Shown: positions 20,615-29,146 of the stretch, piece by piece | Position numbering within the stretch: the first letter of the stretch is position 1 | Layout of the letters: the number at the start of each line of letters is the position of its first letter | From: a virus | Reading direction: 5' to 3' (one strand) | Length of the DNA stretch: 34,828 nt | Virus record (IMG/VR): IMGVR_UViG_3300043427_001374 | Span: 1 to 34,828 of that record | The notes under the pieces: generated by a model | Databases searched by the model: none | The model's input: only the letters and a program-made list of their open reading frames with translations | What the model was told of the DNA's origin: nothing | Translations under genes and position numbers: made by a program

Positions 20615-22652
20615 GTGTCCCCCGTGTGTTGCCCTTGCTAATCAATTCCTGAATCGCCCGCTGTGCCTTCGGATCGTCGGGGCCGATGATAGTCACGTTC
20701 GTTGCCGAGCGCGGCGTCATTCCCGCCGCCGTCGTTGCCGAGGTCGCGCCGAAGATGATTTGATTGGTGGAGCCTTGCCCCACGCCCGTGCTGGCAATCG
20801 GGCTGTACTGCGCCCCACCCGCACCACCCGACACGCCCGTTCCTACCGATTGACTTTTCCCGCCATTGGCATAAGCAAAAGCGAGCATTGCTATTGCTGA
20901 TGCTACCGCCAGCGTAGGATTCAAAATCATAAAATCACGAATTCGCTTCATCAGCTCGCCAAACCTGATGGCGGTCAACGCTACCTTGACCATCGCGGAC
21001 GCCATATTCTGAATGATGGCTTGCGACATCGAACGCCAGGCATCGGCGATGCGCCCCGTGCTTACCGCCGTCATAATGCCAGATACGAGTCCATCCTCGA
21101 TTCCGCTGGCGATGGAATCTGCCACCGTTCCCTGAATTTCGTTCGCCATCTGCGCGGCTTGTTCTCGAATCGGATTGCGCAAGTTTTTAAACAAGTCGGT
21201 CGGGGCCGTCGCCGTTTGATTGAACGTGGCACCGCTAACCAACACACGATTCATTTCCTCTTGTGCTTTTTTTGCTTCCTTTGCCGCTTCTGTCGCAAAT
21301 GCTTGCCGTGCGCGTTGAAATAGAGATCCACCCGCTAGCTGTTCGGTTGCCGCTAGACTAAACTCACGATTTAACTCACGAACTGCCCCTGCAAGCTGCC
21401 TTGTTGCCGACGTTTCACGGATAACGCCATCCGTTCGCATAGCTCCAGCTAAAATGCCTGCATATTGTTCGGCTCGGTAAGCCTCCAAGCCAGCAACCAA
21501 CGCTGCGTATTCATCTTCAGCTGCTTTAATTGCCGGACCGCTGTCAACAAGACCAGCACTCAACATATCCTTAAGGAACGCCCCGGCCTGCACCGCCTCG
21601 CGCTTGATGAGGCCCAATATCTTTTGCACGGCAATCGCCGCATCCACCGCCAACAACTCAAAGCCTTTAAAGAACGCGACAAGGCCTTCTGCCAAGGCTG
21701 GCACTACATCCTTGGCAATCATCTGTAATGCGCCAGCAAGACCCGTCGTTCCTGCCCCACCAAGAGCGGTATTTACATCCCGCACGGCGAACAAGATATT
21801 GTTCCGCATTACCGTAAAGGCGTCCGATACGGTCATCGGAATCGCACTAAAGTCCTTGCGAATAGTTGCATCCATCCGAAGGACTGCCCCCACCACCTGT
21901 TCTGCCGTCAATTCGCCTTGCATCGCCATCGCCCGCAACTGCCCAATACTTACGCCAAGGCCGTCCGCAATCGCCCTAGCAAGCCCCGGCGTCTGCTCCA
22001 TAACTGACCGAAATTCGTCACCACGCAATGCGCCAGCCGCCAAGCCCTGCGACAACTGCACCAATGCCGCCGACGCTTCCTGACTCGTCGCGCCCGACGT
22101 TTTGATTGCCATTTGCGTCAATTCCGTAAAGCGCAACAACTCGCTTTGCGAAATGGACAGGTTCTTGGTATTGCGCGCCACCCGCGTGTACAGCTCGACC
22201 GTCGCCTCGTAGCTTGAGCGGGTCGCGTCCGCGCTAGCCCGCAATGCGTTTTCGACGCCAATCAGGTTTTCTTGGCTGTCCGTCACAAGACGCAGGCGCG
22301 CATTAAGAAGTTGCGCCGTGTCCGCTGTATTGATAAGCCGTTGGGCAACCAATGCCAACGCACCCGCCGTCAACAAACTTGACTTTTGCATATCGCCGAG
22401 TATTTGCTGGAATCTGTTTCCAGCTCCTGACGAAGCATTAAGGCCAGCAGCTATTCGCTGTGCATCCGTAGCGAATTGCCCATTGGCTTGCCGAAGTTTG
22501 CCAGCTTGATCTCTCCACAAACCCATTGCCCTAGCAGCGTCATTGAGTTCTTGTGTGGCCTCTTCCGTAGAACCCCGCAACTTGTCAATCGCTGACTTTA
22601 CCGCAGCCGCGCCCTCTTCCTTGAGCTTGACGGAAAGTGAAAAGACTTCCAC
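20607..22652 (-). CDS. tape measure protein
   Basis: The 681-residue protein is long and helical, with a tape measure domain (about 60-280, including SGAGNRFQQILGDMQKSSLL and IPMTVSDAFTVMRNNILFAV). Hydrophobic stretches (LTAGALALVAQRL; NPTLAVASAIAMLAFAYA near 600) follow. At about 0.15 nm per residue it would specify a tail near 100 nm. It follows the frameshifted chaperone genes. Its DNA is clearly richer in A and T than the flanks (for example 20860-21560), which may mean recent acquisition. Confidence 0.92.
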   Translation of the reverse strand: MEVFSLSVKLKEEGAAAVKSAIDKLRGSTEEATQELNDAARAMGLWRDQAGKLRQANGQFATDAQRIAAGLNASSGAGNRFQQILGDMQKSSLLTAGALALVAQRLINTADTAQLLNARLRLVTDSQENLIGVENALRASADATRSSYEATVELYTRVARNTKNLSISQSELLRFTELTQMAIKTSGATSQEASAALVQLSQGLAAGALRGDEFRSVMEQTPGLARAIADGLGVSIGQLRAMAMQGELTAEQVVGAVLRMDATIRKDFSAIPMTVSDAFTVMRNNILFAVRDVNTALGGAGTTGLAGALQMIAKDVVPALAEGLVAFFKGFELLAVDAAIAVQKILGLIKREAVQAGAFLKDMLSAGLVDSGPAIKAAEDEYAALVAGLEAYRAEQYAGILAGAMRTDGVIRETSATRQLAGAVRELNREFSLAATEQLAGGSLFQRARQAFATEAAKEAKKAQEEMNRVLVSGATFNQTATAPTDLFKNLRNPIREQAAQMANEIQGTVADSIASGIEDGLVSGIMTAVSTGRIADAWRSMSQAIIQNMASAMVKVALTAIRFGELMKRIRDFMILNPTLAVASAIAMLAFAYANGGKSQSVGTGVSGGAGGAQYSPIASTGVGQGSTNQIIFGATSATTAAGMTPRSATNVTIIGPDDPKAQRAIQELISKGNTRGTLG

Positions 22653-22654
22653 GG

Positions 22655-23017
22655 CTATGCCTCCGGCGCGGGCGCGGCCTTCGCCACCGCCGCTTCGTAT
22701 TGTTCACGCAAGGTCAGGAGCCGCGCCTTCTGCGCGTCCTGCGTTGCCTTGAGCAACCCTGCGGCCTTAAGATATCGGTTCTCGGCGGTCTGCAACTTTG
22801 CGGGTTCGTGGAACGCCATCGCCACCAAGCCCGCCATATCCGTGCGCTCGCCCATTCGCGTGACACGCAGCTCGCGGTGCATCGCCGTTGTCTGCGACCA
22901 CGACCAGAGCGTGAGGGCATAGGGGTCGCCTAGCACCTCACGCACGGGTCTCCCAAACTCACGGGCGGTCTCGACGATGACTCGGCTCACGTACTCCTCC
23001 GGCGTCCACGGCACCAC
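22655..23017 (-). CDS. tail assembly chaperone, downstream (T-like) frame
   Basis: The 120-codon frame (WTPEEYVSRVIVETAREFGR, then KARLLTLREQYEAA) is in the -1 frame relative to the gene at 23050 and lies directly downstream of its slippery site. It is probably made mainly as the C-terminal part of a G-T fusion and not from its own GTG. The fusion from 23358 to 22655 gives 234 residues with the frame kept exactly. Such chaperones coat the tape measure during tail assembly. Confidence 0.85.
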   Translation of the reverse strand: MVPWTPEEYVSRVIVETAREFGRPVREVLGDPYALTLWSWSQTTAMHRELRVTRMGERTDMAGLVAMAFHEPAKLQTAENRYLKAAGLLKATQDAQKARLLTLREQYEAAVAKAAPAPEA

Positions 23018-23049
23018 GACGGGAGCGGACGAACCCCCCGCCGTGTCTG

Positions 23050-23358
23050 CTAGTTTTTTTCCGCTGACTCCGCGATGACCTTCTCCACCTCATCCACCCC
23101 GCCACGCGCCACGGTCAGCACGGCGGCAATCTGCTCCACCGTCAACGAGGCGACCTCGGCCTCGGTCAGCGAAGGAATCGAACACCGCACGACATCCAAA
23201 AGCGCGGCAAGCATCGCCTCGCCGTTGTCCGTCACGCCCTGCGCGGCGGCAATCCGACGCGCCCCCTCGCCCGTCAACGGCCCGACCGCCACCTCGCGCC
23301 CGCACAAGCGGACGCGGGGCAGCTTCGCCGGATTGACCAGCTTATCCAAATCAAGCAT
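23050..23358 (-). CDS. tail assembly chaperone, upstream (G-like) frame
   Basis: The 102-residue helical protein (PLTGEGARRIAAAQGVTDNG, EAEVASLTVEQIAAVLTVAR) lies between tail tube and tape measure, as lambda gpG-like chaperones do. The gene ends GAA AAA AAC TAG, a canonical -1 frameshift heptamer just before the stop. The ATG at 23358 overlaps the tail tube stop as TAATG. Confidence 0.88.
   Translation of the reverse strand: MLDLDKLVNPAKLPRVRLCGREVAVGPLTGEGARRIAAAQGVTDNGEAMLAALLDVVRCSIPSLTEAEVASLTVEQIAAVLTVARGGVDEVEKVIAESAEKN
23053..23059 (-). promoter_or_regulatory. -1 programmed ribosomal frameshift slippery site
   Basis: The minus strand reads A AAA AAC, immediately before the TAG stop of the G-like frame. 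Slipping back one base continues as CTA GCA GAC ACG in the T-like frame without a stop. The run has seven A in total. Confidence 0.9.
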
Positions 23359-23924
23359 TAGACGCTCGCGATGTATTCGATGCGGAACGGCACATCGCCA
23401 GTATTCGTGAAGCCGCTCACGCCCGTGTCCAGACGAGCTTCGATTTCCAGCGAGATGCTCGCCTCCTCGCCGTCCTGCGAGCTGATGTCGTACTTGGTCA
23501 CGAGGCCCGACGGGAAACGCACCTGTACGAACGCGCCCGAACCGCGCAGCCAGATGGCGCGGATGTCGTTCACGTAGTCGCCAGCGGCGAGCAGGCCAGC
23601 GGCCCGCTTCGGCGCATAGGAGGTCGAGGCCGTCCACGCACCCGTCGTGGCGGTCGTTGCGCCCGGCTCAAGGCGGGCGATGTTGCCCGTCGCCAGTTCC
23701 AGCACGGTTCCGGTGAGCTTCGGGGCCATCATCATCTTGCGGTCTAGCAGCTTCACGGCAGACCGCTTGCCGTCGAAATCGATGTTGCGGTAGGTGTTGC
23801 CGGGGTCGAACTGCAAGCCACCCTTGGTCGCGCCAAACACCGTCGCGCCGACGTACAGGACGCCGGAGTCAAGAACGACATCGGAGGGAAGGTTGCTCGT
23901 GAAGCCAGTCAGCGGTGCTGTCAT
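23358..23924 (-). CDS. major tail tube protein
   Basis: The 188-residue, beta-rich protein (VVLDSGVLYVGATVFGATKG, SISLEIEARLDTGVSG) matches the size, composition and position of siphophage tail tube subunits, upstream of the G/GT chaperones. It has clear flanking gene support and an ATG nine bases after GGAG. Confidence 0.88.
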   Translation of the reverse strand: MTAPLTGFTSNLPSDVVLDSGVLYVGATVFGATKGGLQFDPGNTYRNIDFDGKRSAVKLLDRKMMMAPKLTGTVLELATGNIARLEPGATTATTGAWTASTSYAPKRAAGLLAAGDYVNDIRAIWLRGSGAFVQVRFPSGLVTKYDISSQDGEEASISLEIEARLDTGVSGFTNTGDVPFRIEYIASV

Positions 23925-23964
23925 TGGTCAATACTCCGTGGGTAGGTAAGGCACAGGGGGAAAT

Positions 23965-24465
23965 CTAATCGGCTTTCGCCGTAAGGACACGGGGCCAAAG
24001 GAACAAATCGAACTGCCCCAAGACAGCAACCACCGAGGACTCGGCAGGATTGCTGAACTGCGCGACCGTGGCCCGTCGGCGGTTGCGGCAGACCATCAGC
24101 CCTTCGGACGCGGCATAGAGGTAGCCCGTCATCAGGTCATCCACGACATCCATCGCGCCTTCGACCAAGGCCCGCTGGCTCTCCGGCTTGCCCACCGTCT
24201 GCACCTCAAGGAGCGCGGTCTCGCGGTAGCCATTGAAGCCGGGCGTGGTGGTCCGGTCGAGCGTGAGTGTCAAGTAGGGAAAGACGGGCGGCGAGGGTTG
24301 GGCCGCAACGTAAATGCGCGGCGTGGCCCCCACGAAATCGGCAAGGCGCGACCCGCCGGGCGTCACGTGCGCGAGCATCGCGGCCCGCAGGGTGGCGTAG
24401 ATTTGCGCGGTGGTCGCGGTCGAGGGAACCGCCATTGCGCCAGGCATACCGGGGCGGCTAGGCAT
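23965..24465 (-). CDS. tail completion/terminator-like protein
   Basis: The 166-residue protein has an N-terminal helix (TTAQIYATLRAAMLAHV) and a central beta region (FPYLTLTLDRT). Its gene lies between a gp10-like neck protein and the tail tube, where siphophages encode the tail terminator (gpU-like). The N-terminal ATG at 24465 overlaps the upstream stop by eight bases. The name is from position and fold character. Confidence 0.72.
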   Translation of the reverse strand: MPSRPGMPGAMAVPSTATTAQIYATLRAAMLAHVTPGGSRLADFVGATPRIYVAAQPSPPVFPYLTLTLDRTTTPGFNGYRETALLEVQTVGKPESQRALVEGAMDVVDDLMTGYLYAASEGLMVCRNRRRATVAQFSNPAESSVVAVLGQFDLFLWPRVLTAKAD

Positions 24466-24856
24466 TGTTCATCATCCTCGCTACGACCTTGGCATACTCG
24501 GCGGCAATCGCCTGCGCTTGGGCAATCGCGGTGGGTACCCAAATACGCCGCCGCATCAACCTGCTTTTCTTGCCCTTTGTCTGCCAGCCTAGCTCCCAAT
24601 ACAACGGCTGCGGCAACTTCGTGCCAACCTCGGACTCGTAGCCGTTCGGCCCCCTGACGGGACGGGTACGCCGGATAGACTGCTTGACATTCAGGGTGCC
24701 GCGATACTGCTGCGTGGTGTAGTGATCGCCGTGCGCCCGCTCGACCTCGCGCTCGTACACCTGCGCGGCGGCATCCATTCCCGACCGCGCAGCGCGGTCC
24801 ATCTTCTTGACCGCCGCTTCTATGCGGTTCGTGACCTTGACGGCTACGCTAATCAC
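24458..24856 (-). CDS. HK97 gp10-like neck/tail completion protein
   Basis: The 132-residue protein is basic and helical (ISVAVKVTNRIEAAVKKMDR), with GYESEVGTKLPQPLYWELGW near the middle. This resembles the HK97 gp10-like family (gp10-like putative tail component) that completes the neck. It overlaps the next gene by eight bases. Confidence 0.78.
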   Translation of the reverse strand: MISVAVKVTNRIEAAVKKMDRAARSGMDAAAQVYEREVERAHGDHYTTQQYRGTLNVKQSIRRTRPVRGPNGYESEVGTKLPQPLYWELGWQTKGKKSRLMRRRIWVPTAIAQAQAIAAEYAKVVARMMNNA

Positions 24857-25203
24857 GGCGTGTACCGGAAGTCCTGCACCGCGAGCGGCGTAGTCAACAC
24901 GGCATCCGTGCCAACCTTCACCGTCTGGTACAGAGTGTTGTGATTGGATGTCGCGGTATTGACATCGCTCGTCGTGATCGTGTAGGCGTAGGTGCCAGCG
25001 ATGGCGGTCTCAAGCATTGCGAACGGCCCGACGAGCGGCGTCTGCTGGCCCGTCGTGTGGTCGAGTTCAGCCGTGACGTTGAGCAAGCCCGTGAGCGGGG
25101 TCCACTCCCCCGTCACCACATCGAACCGCTGCAACGCCACCACAATCGCGTAGGCGTTGTTCTTGAAGATGATGCCAGACTTGGCATAGGCCGGAGCGGT
25201 CAC
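24853..25203 (-). CDS. neck-region structural protein, function unknown
   Basis: The 116-residue beta-rich protein (KNNAYAIVVALQRFDVVTGE, then IAGTYAYTITTSDVNTATSN) may be an Ig-like or neck-fibre domain. It overlaps the previous and next genes by four bases each. No family is recognised. Confidence 0.7.
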   Translation of the reverse strand: MTAPAYAKSGIIFKNNAYAIVVALQRFDVVTGEWTPLTGLLNVTAELDHTTGQQTPLVGPFAMLETAIAGTYAYTITTSDVNTATSNHNTLYQTVKVGTDAVLTTPLAVQDFRYTP

Positions 25204-25382
25204 AGGGTCAGCCCTCCACGGGCATCACGCGCCCGCACCGAAGGTTCGGAAAGGTCCGTGGCCCGAATAAACGCAGGGTCCAACGGGTCCACGGTCCACG
25301 TGGTGAAGCTCGCCGTCCCCGTGCGGTCAAACGTTCCCGCAAGGACGCCATCGGTAAAGAGCCAGCGGAAGAGGACTAGCAT
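25200..25382 (-). CDS. small structural protein sharing a motif with the distal tail-like protein
   Basis: The 60 residues begin LFRW.FTDGV.AGTFDRTGT, which closely resembles the C terminus of the protein at 20069-20614. The rest (FTTWTVDPLDPAF and so on) is polar. The ATG at 25382 overlaps the upstream gene by seven bases. The shared motif implies duplication or a shared binding partner; the function is unknown. Confidence 0.6.
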   Translation of the reverse strand: MLVLFRWLFTDGVLAGTFDRTGTASFTTWTVDPLDPAFIRATDLSEPSVRARDARGGLTL

Positions 25383-25624
25383 TGCGTCACCCGCTCGCGG
25401 AGGGATCGCAACGCCATTGCCACCGTCGGCCCCGTTCCCGTCACGCGCTCGCCCTCATCGGGTTCCCACTCGACCGCCATCGCCACGCCCCATACCGGAT
25501 AGACGGACATCGTGCCGCCGTACTCGCCAAGGAACGCATCGACGCGGGCCGCATCCTCGGGGCTGGTTGCCATCTGCCGCAGGTCCATTCCGCACATTAG
25601 GCGGGCATCGGTGCCGTATCGCAT
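25376..25624 (-). CDS. small neck-region protein
   Basis: The 82-residue protein (MRYGTDARLMCGMDLRQMA, then GGTMSVYPVWGVAMAVEWEP) overlaps the head-tail joining gene by one base (TAATG) and the next by seven. It sits where siphophages often encode adaptor or minor head proteins. I do not recognise a family. Confidence 0.6.
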   Translation of the reverse strand: MRYGTDARLMCGMDLRQMATSPEDAARVDAFLGEYGGTMSVYPVWGVAMAVEWEPDEGERVTGTGPTVAMALRSLRERVTQC

Positions 25625-26034
25625 TAGGTCGCTGGCCCCACAAGGTGAACGCCATCGAGAGTTTCGTCGCCCTCAAACAACTCAAAGGTCGCATAGGCCG
25701 TCGGGTCGATGGCCTCGAGCGAGATGACCTGCACTCGCAACTGGCGGCTCGGCACCACGCCCCGCACAAAGTAGAGCGTCGCGTCGAGCGTGTCCTTGAC
25801 GATGCCGAAGCTATCCACCGCCACGCCCTCGGCGACCATCGCCACCGCATCCGTGCGAATCTCTACGTGCGCCTGCGGCGAGAACGCCACCTGTTGCCGT
25901 GCGGCGGTCCGGTCCACGCGCCCCCACCGCTCCACGCCGAAGATGTAGACGGGGCGAGCGAAGCCGTCCGCGCCGTTCTCAAACCGCTGATAGAACCGCA
26001 GGCGGCGATCCAAGAGGCCAGGCGCGACGTACAT
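25624..26034 (-). CDS. head-tail joining protein (HT_join-like)
   Basis: The 136-residue protein has the N-terminal LLDRRLRFYQR motif and a beta-barrel-like body (QVAFSPQAHVEIRTDAV, VPSRQLRVQVIS) typical of the Phage_H_T_join/head closure family. It caps the connector and joins the tail. It overlaps the connector gene by one base. Confidence 0.82.
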   Translation of the reverse strand: MYVAPGLLDRRLRFYQRFENGADGFARPVYIFGVERWGRVDRTAARQQVAFSPQAHVEIRTDAVAMVAEGVAVDSFGIVKDTLDATLYFVRGVVPSRQLRVQVISLEAIDPTAYATFELFEGDETLDGVHLVGPAT

Positions 26035-26591
26035 TAGGACGCCACCGCAAGGCGCAAGTGCCGCACCGCCTTCTCCGTGCGAGCCGCCATCTCACGGGAC
26101 GTATCCCACGAGATGCTGGTTCCCGCCCCCGTTTCGCTCGCGGCCCTCGGCGTCCGCTGCTGATACAGCTCGCAGGCCACATCAATGATGACCTGCCCCA
26201 CCATTGCCTCGGTCGCCGGATAGTCGGCACGAAGCGAAAGGCCCGCGCCGTAGGTCACGACATAGGGCATATTCCAAAAGGTCAGACCCGTGGCGGCGTA
26301 GATGATGCCCGCCCCCGCATCGACCCGATAGTCGGCAACCGCCATCGCCACGCCGTCCCCGTCCACAATCGAAGTGACCGAGACCGGACGATGGGGCAAC
26401 ACGATAGACGGCGCGGAGACAATCGACGCATCCTGCGCCGTGTAGGTGAAGGTCCGCGCCGATACGGGCAGGCCGATATAGCCCTCGACGTACTGCGTTG
26501 CCGCCGTCAAGAGGCGCGAGAGCAGGGCATCTTCCGTCGTGGTCTCGATGCGGAGATACGCCTTCAGGTCCGTTACCGTCGGCAATGGCAT
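26034..26591 (-). CDS. head-tail connector protein (gp6-like adaptor)
   Basis: The 185-residue protein has the HK97 gp6-like layout: an N-terminal helical start (TVTDLKAYLRIETTTEDALL), a beta core (IVLPHRPVSVTSIVDGDGV) and C-terminal helices. These adaptors form a ring under the portal. It follows the capsid-linked glycosyltransferase without a gap. Confidence 0.87.
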   Translation of the reverse strand: MPLPTVTDLKAYLRIETTTEDALLSRLLTAATQYVEGYIGLPVSARTFTYTAQDASIVSAPSIVLPHRPVSVTSIVDGDGVAMAVADYRVDAGAGIIYAATGLTFWNMPYVVTYGAGLSLRADYPATEAMVGQVIIDVACELYQQRTPRAASETGAGTSISWDTSREMAARTEKAVRHLRLAVAS

Positions 26592-27806
26592 TTACCGCGC
26601 CCCCGTCAAGATGTCGTGATACCGCTGCCCCACCACGGGGTAGTCGTGATGCGCCGTCACATAAGCTCGTGCGCGTTCGCCTTCCAATCTACACCACGCG
26701 GGATCGCTTGCGAACCGCCGCAAGACATCCCGCAATGCATCGGCATTGTCGGCGACCGTGTAGGGATACGGGATGTTGACGCGCCGATAGTCCGCGTCCT
26801 CCGTCCCCGCCACCACCGCCTGCCCCATCGCCGCCGCCTCAAGTCCGCTCCCTTGCATCCCAAGCCAGAAGCTATCGAAGGTCACATCGCAGGTCGCCTT
26901 CACACGCAACGCCTCGGCGTGCGGCAGTCCCTCAATCAGCACGGCCTCAATCGCCACGCCCTCGGCCTGTAGGTCAGCGACCACCGCAAGGAAGGCGTCC
27001 GTCCCCTTGATTTCCCGACGGGTCGGCGAGTGCGCCACGCGCAACGTCGGCCCCCGTGTATGCCCCTTGGCGAGCGCGGCGTAGTCCCGCACGGGCATCG
27101 GGATCGGAAGCCAATGCACGTGGTCGCCGAACCGTAGGTGATAGGGCCGCGCCCCGAATACCGTTGACCCCATCCTCGCATCAGCCTCTGGGAACGTGAT
27201 GCGAGGGCGGCGCGGCTCCAGCGATCCGTGATAGGTTATCGCCATCCGCTTGCCGTAGGGAATCCCGCCAAGCTCCTGTAACGGCAGGTTGTAGTCCATA
27301 TGGCAATGCACAAGGTCGGCGGTCTGGTACAGCACCCGCACCTGTGCGATGTCCGTCACAACGTCCCATTGCCGCAGGTCGCAGGACGGGTTGCTATGCC
27401 CAAGGCGGGCGAACGCCGACACCACCCCGCTTACCGTGTTCGCCGCCGAATGGTAGCGGTACACGCTTGCGCCAGGGTCGTAGTGCGTCAGGTGCAACAC
27501 CCGAAGCCCACGCGGGGTCGCCGCCTTGTAGTGCGTCGTGATTCCGTCGGGAGTCAGGACGCGGCCTTGCGCGTGCCAGAGCGCATCCAACTGCGCCTGT
27601 GTCCACAGCACGCCTCGGCTATGCCAGTATGCCGCCGTTTCGCCATCGACCTCGTACCAGCGTCCGGCGACCGTGCGGGTCGTGCCAAGTACCGCCTCCC
27701 CCGCCGCATAGCACGACACGGCAGAAACGGCAACAGCCGGAGCCGAGGGCGTCCCCTCGACTCCGACCGTCTGTGCTACCGCTTCGCGCTTACGAGAGCG
27801 CGCCAT
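26592..27806 (-). CDS. capsid-linked glycosyltransferase (GT4-like) with N-terminal extension
   Basis: The 404-residue protein has about 100 N-terminal residues unrelated to the enzyme (RWYEVDGETAAYWHSRGVLW near 49-68) that resemble small phage structural stub domains. A GT-B glycosyltransferase follows, starting LRVLHLTHYDPGASVYRYHS, with GSTVFGARPYHLRF and a donor signature SGLEAAAMGQAVVAGTEDA. The first Glu of EX7E is not in its usual place. I chose the ATG at 27806, which overlaps the capsid gene end by 17 bases; a longer frame runs into that gene. Being coupled to the capsid gene suggests that it glycosylates, or docks on, the virion; this is inference. Confidence 0.85.
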   Translation of the reverse strand: MARSRKREAVAQTVGVEGTPSAPAVAVSAVSCYAAGEAVLGTTRTVAGRWYEVDGETAAYWHSRGVLWTQAQLDALWHAQGRVLTPDGITTHYKAATPRGLRVLHLTHYDPGASVYRYHSAANTVSGVVSAFARLGHSNPSCDLRQWDVVTDIAQVRVLYQTADLVHCHMDYNLPLQELGGIPYGKRMAITYHGSLEPRRPRITFPEADARMGSTVFGARPYHLRFGDHVHWLPIPMPVRDYAALAKGHTRGPTLRVAHSPTRREIKGTDAFLAVVADLQAEGVAIEAVLIEGLPHAEALRVKATCDVTFDSFWLGMQGSGLEAAAMGQAVVAGTEDADYRRVNIPYPYTVADNADALRDVLRRFASDPAWCRLEGERARAYVTAHHDYPVVGQRYHDILTGAR

Positions 27807-29139
27807 CCAGCACCACGAAGGGGCTGTGCGGATCGACCTTGTTGCCAGAGCCGTCAATCTTGTAGGCGTAGGTCGAGGTCGGAAGCGGGATACCACCGCC
27901 ACGCGCCACGAAGCGGTAGGTGGTGATGTCCTGCGTGAAGCGGAAGTGAATCGACGACTCCACCGTGAGAGCCTGACGCAGGCCAGCGGCGTAGAAGTCG
28001 GGGTTCACGAGCGAGATGTCAGCCGTGGTACCGAGCGACGGAAGGAAGTCCGTCACGGTCACGGGCAGGCCGAGGAGGACCATCTGCGGCTTCTCGCGGA
28101 GGTTCTGCATCCAAGTCACCATCGTGTTGTTGGTGGTCTGGAGCGCGAAGAGCTGCTCGATGGCACGACGGCTGATGAACCAACGGCTGTTCGGGCCGTG
28201 GGTGTGGCGCGAGTACATCTTGAACACGTCAGCGGCGGCGATGGCGTTGAGGCCAGCGCGGAACACCGAGAGGCGTGCGCCGTTGCCGGAATTGAGCGCA
28301 CCAAGGGGCGCACCCGTGCCGCCGCCGTCGATGGTGATGTCCTCGTTCATCTTGTTGATGATCTGTCCACCAACCGCAGACACGACCTCGGCGGGCAGCT
28401 CGCCCGTGAAGTCATCGCCGAGGAGTTCGTCGCCGAACTCGGAGATGGCGGCGTACTTGTACATCGTCAGCAAACGCTGCTGGAACGACGGCTCGCGGGT
28501 CGGCTTGGTTGCGGCCTCGTCCACGATGGTGACGTTAGCAATCGAACCCGCCATCGGGCGGTTGAGGACCGTGGTTCCCGTGTCCTGAATGAGGTACGGG
28601 ATGCGGAGCGAGCGGCCCGGCACGTTGTACTTGCGGGCGTACTGCATCACGCCTTCCTGCGCGTTCGAGGTCGAGAAGATTTCCGCGACCTGCGAGAGCG
28701 GGAGGAGGTAGTCGCCGCCGTTGGTGCTGCCCGTGATGGTACGGGTGAGCATATCAATCTGGCGCAGCGCGGCCTTCTCTGCATCGTTCGCCGGACCCTT
28801 GGCGATGGCGCGGACGTAGGCACCCATCGAACGGAAGCCCTCGCGCACGACATTGGCGACCTGCTTGTGACCGTCAGCCATCGACTCGACTTCGCCGCGC
28901 CCGTTGGCGTCGACGCGGACCAGCTCGCCCGCGCCACCCTGACGCTCAACTTCGGCGTCGGCGGTGAACTCGGCAACGGTGTTGGCGCGGACTTCAAGCG
29001 CACGGATATCCGCAACGCGCTTCTCAACCTCTTCAGCGGAGAACGACGCGGACGGATCGGCAAGCTCGGAACGGAGCGCGTGCGCCTTCTCGCGCAGCTC
29101 GTTCGCGGCTCGGTTCTTGGAAACGAGTGGAGCCTTCAT
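27790..29139 (-). CDS. major capsid protein (HK97 fold)
   Basis: The 449-residue protein starts with a charged helical scaffold (about 1-100, coiled coil EEVEKRVADIRALEVRA). The mature HK97-fold arm motif STNGGDYLLPLSQ (138-150) follows. Later come SFQQRLLTMYKYAAISEFGD and GGGTGAPLGALNS. The scaffold domain is expected to be removed by the protease encoded just upstream. The ATG at 29139 follows AGGGG and seven bases after the protease stop. The longer upstream frame is rejected since it runs through the protease gene. Confidence 0.95.
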   Translation of the reverse strand: MKAPLVSKNRAANELREKAHALRSELADPSASFSAEEVEKRVADIRALEVRANTVAEFTADAEVERQGGAGELVRVDANGRGEVESMADGHKQVANVVREGFRSMGAYVRAIAKGPANDAEKAALRQIDMLTRTITGSTNGGDYLLPLSQVAEIFSTSNAQEGVMQYARKYNVPGRSLRIPYLIQDTGTTVLNRPMAGSIANVTIVDEAATKPTREPSFQQRLLTMYKYAAISEFGDELLGDDFTGELPAEVVSAVGGQIINKMNEDITIDGGGTGAPLGALNSGNGARLSVFRAGLNAIAAADVFKMYSRHTHGPNSRWFISRRAIEQLFALQTTNNTMVTWMQNLREKPQMVLLGLPVTVTDFLPSLGTTADISLVNPDFYAAGLRQALTVESSIHFRFTQDITTYRFVARGGGIPLPTSTYAYKIDGSGNKVDPHSPFVVLDGALS

Positions 29140-29146
29140 AGTTGGA

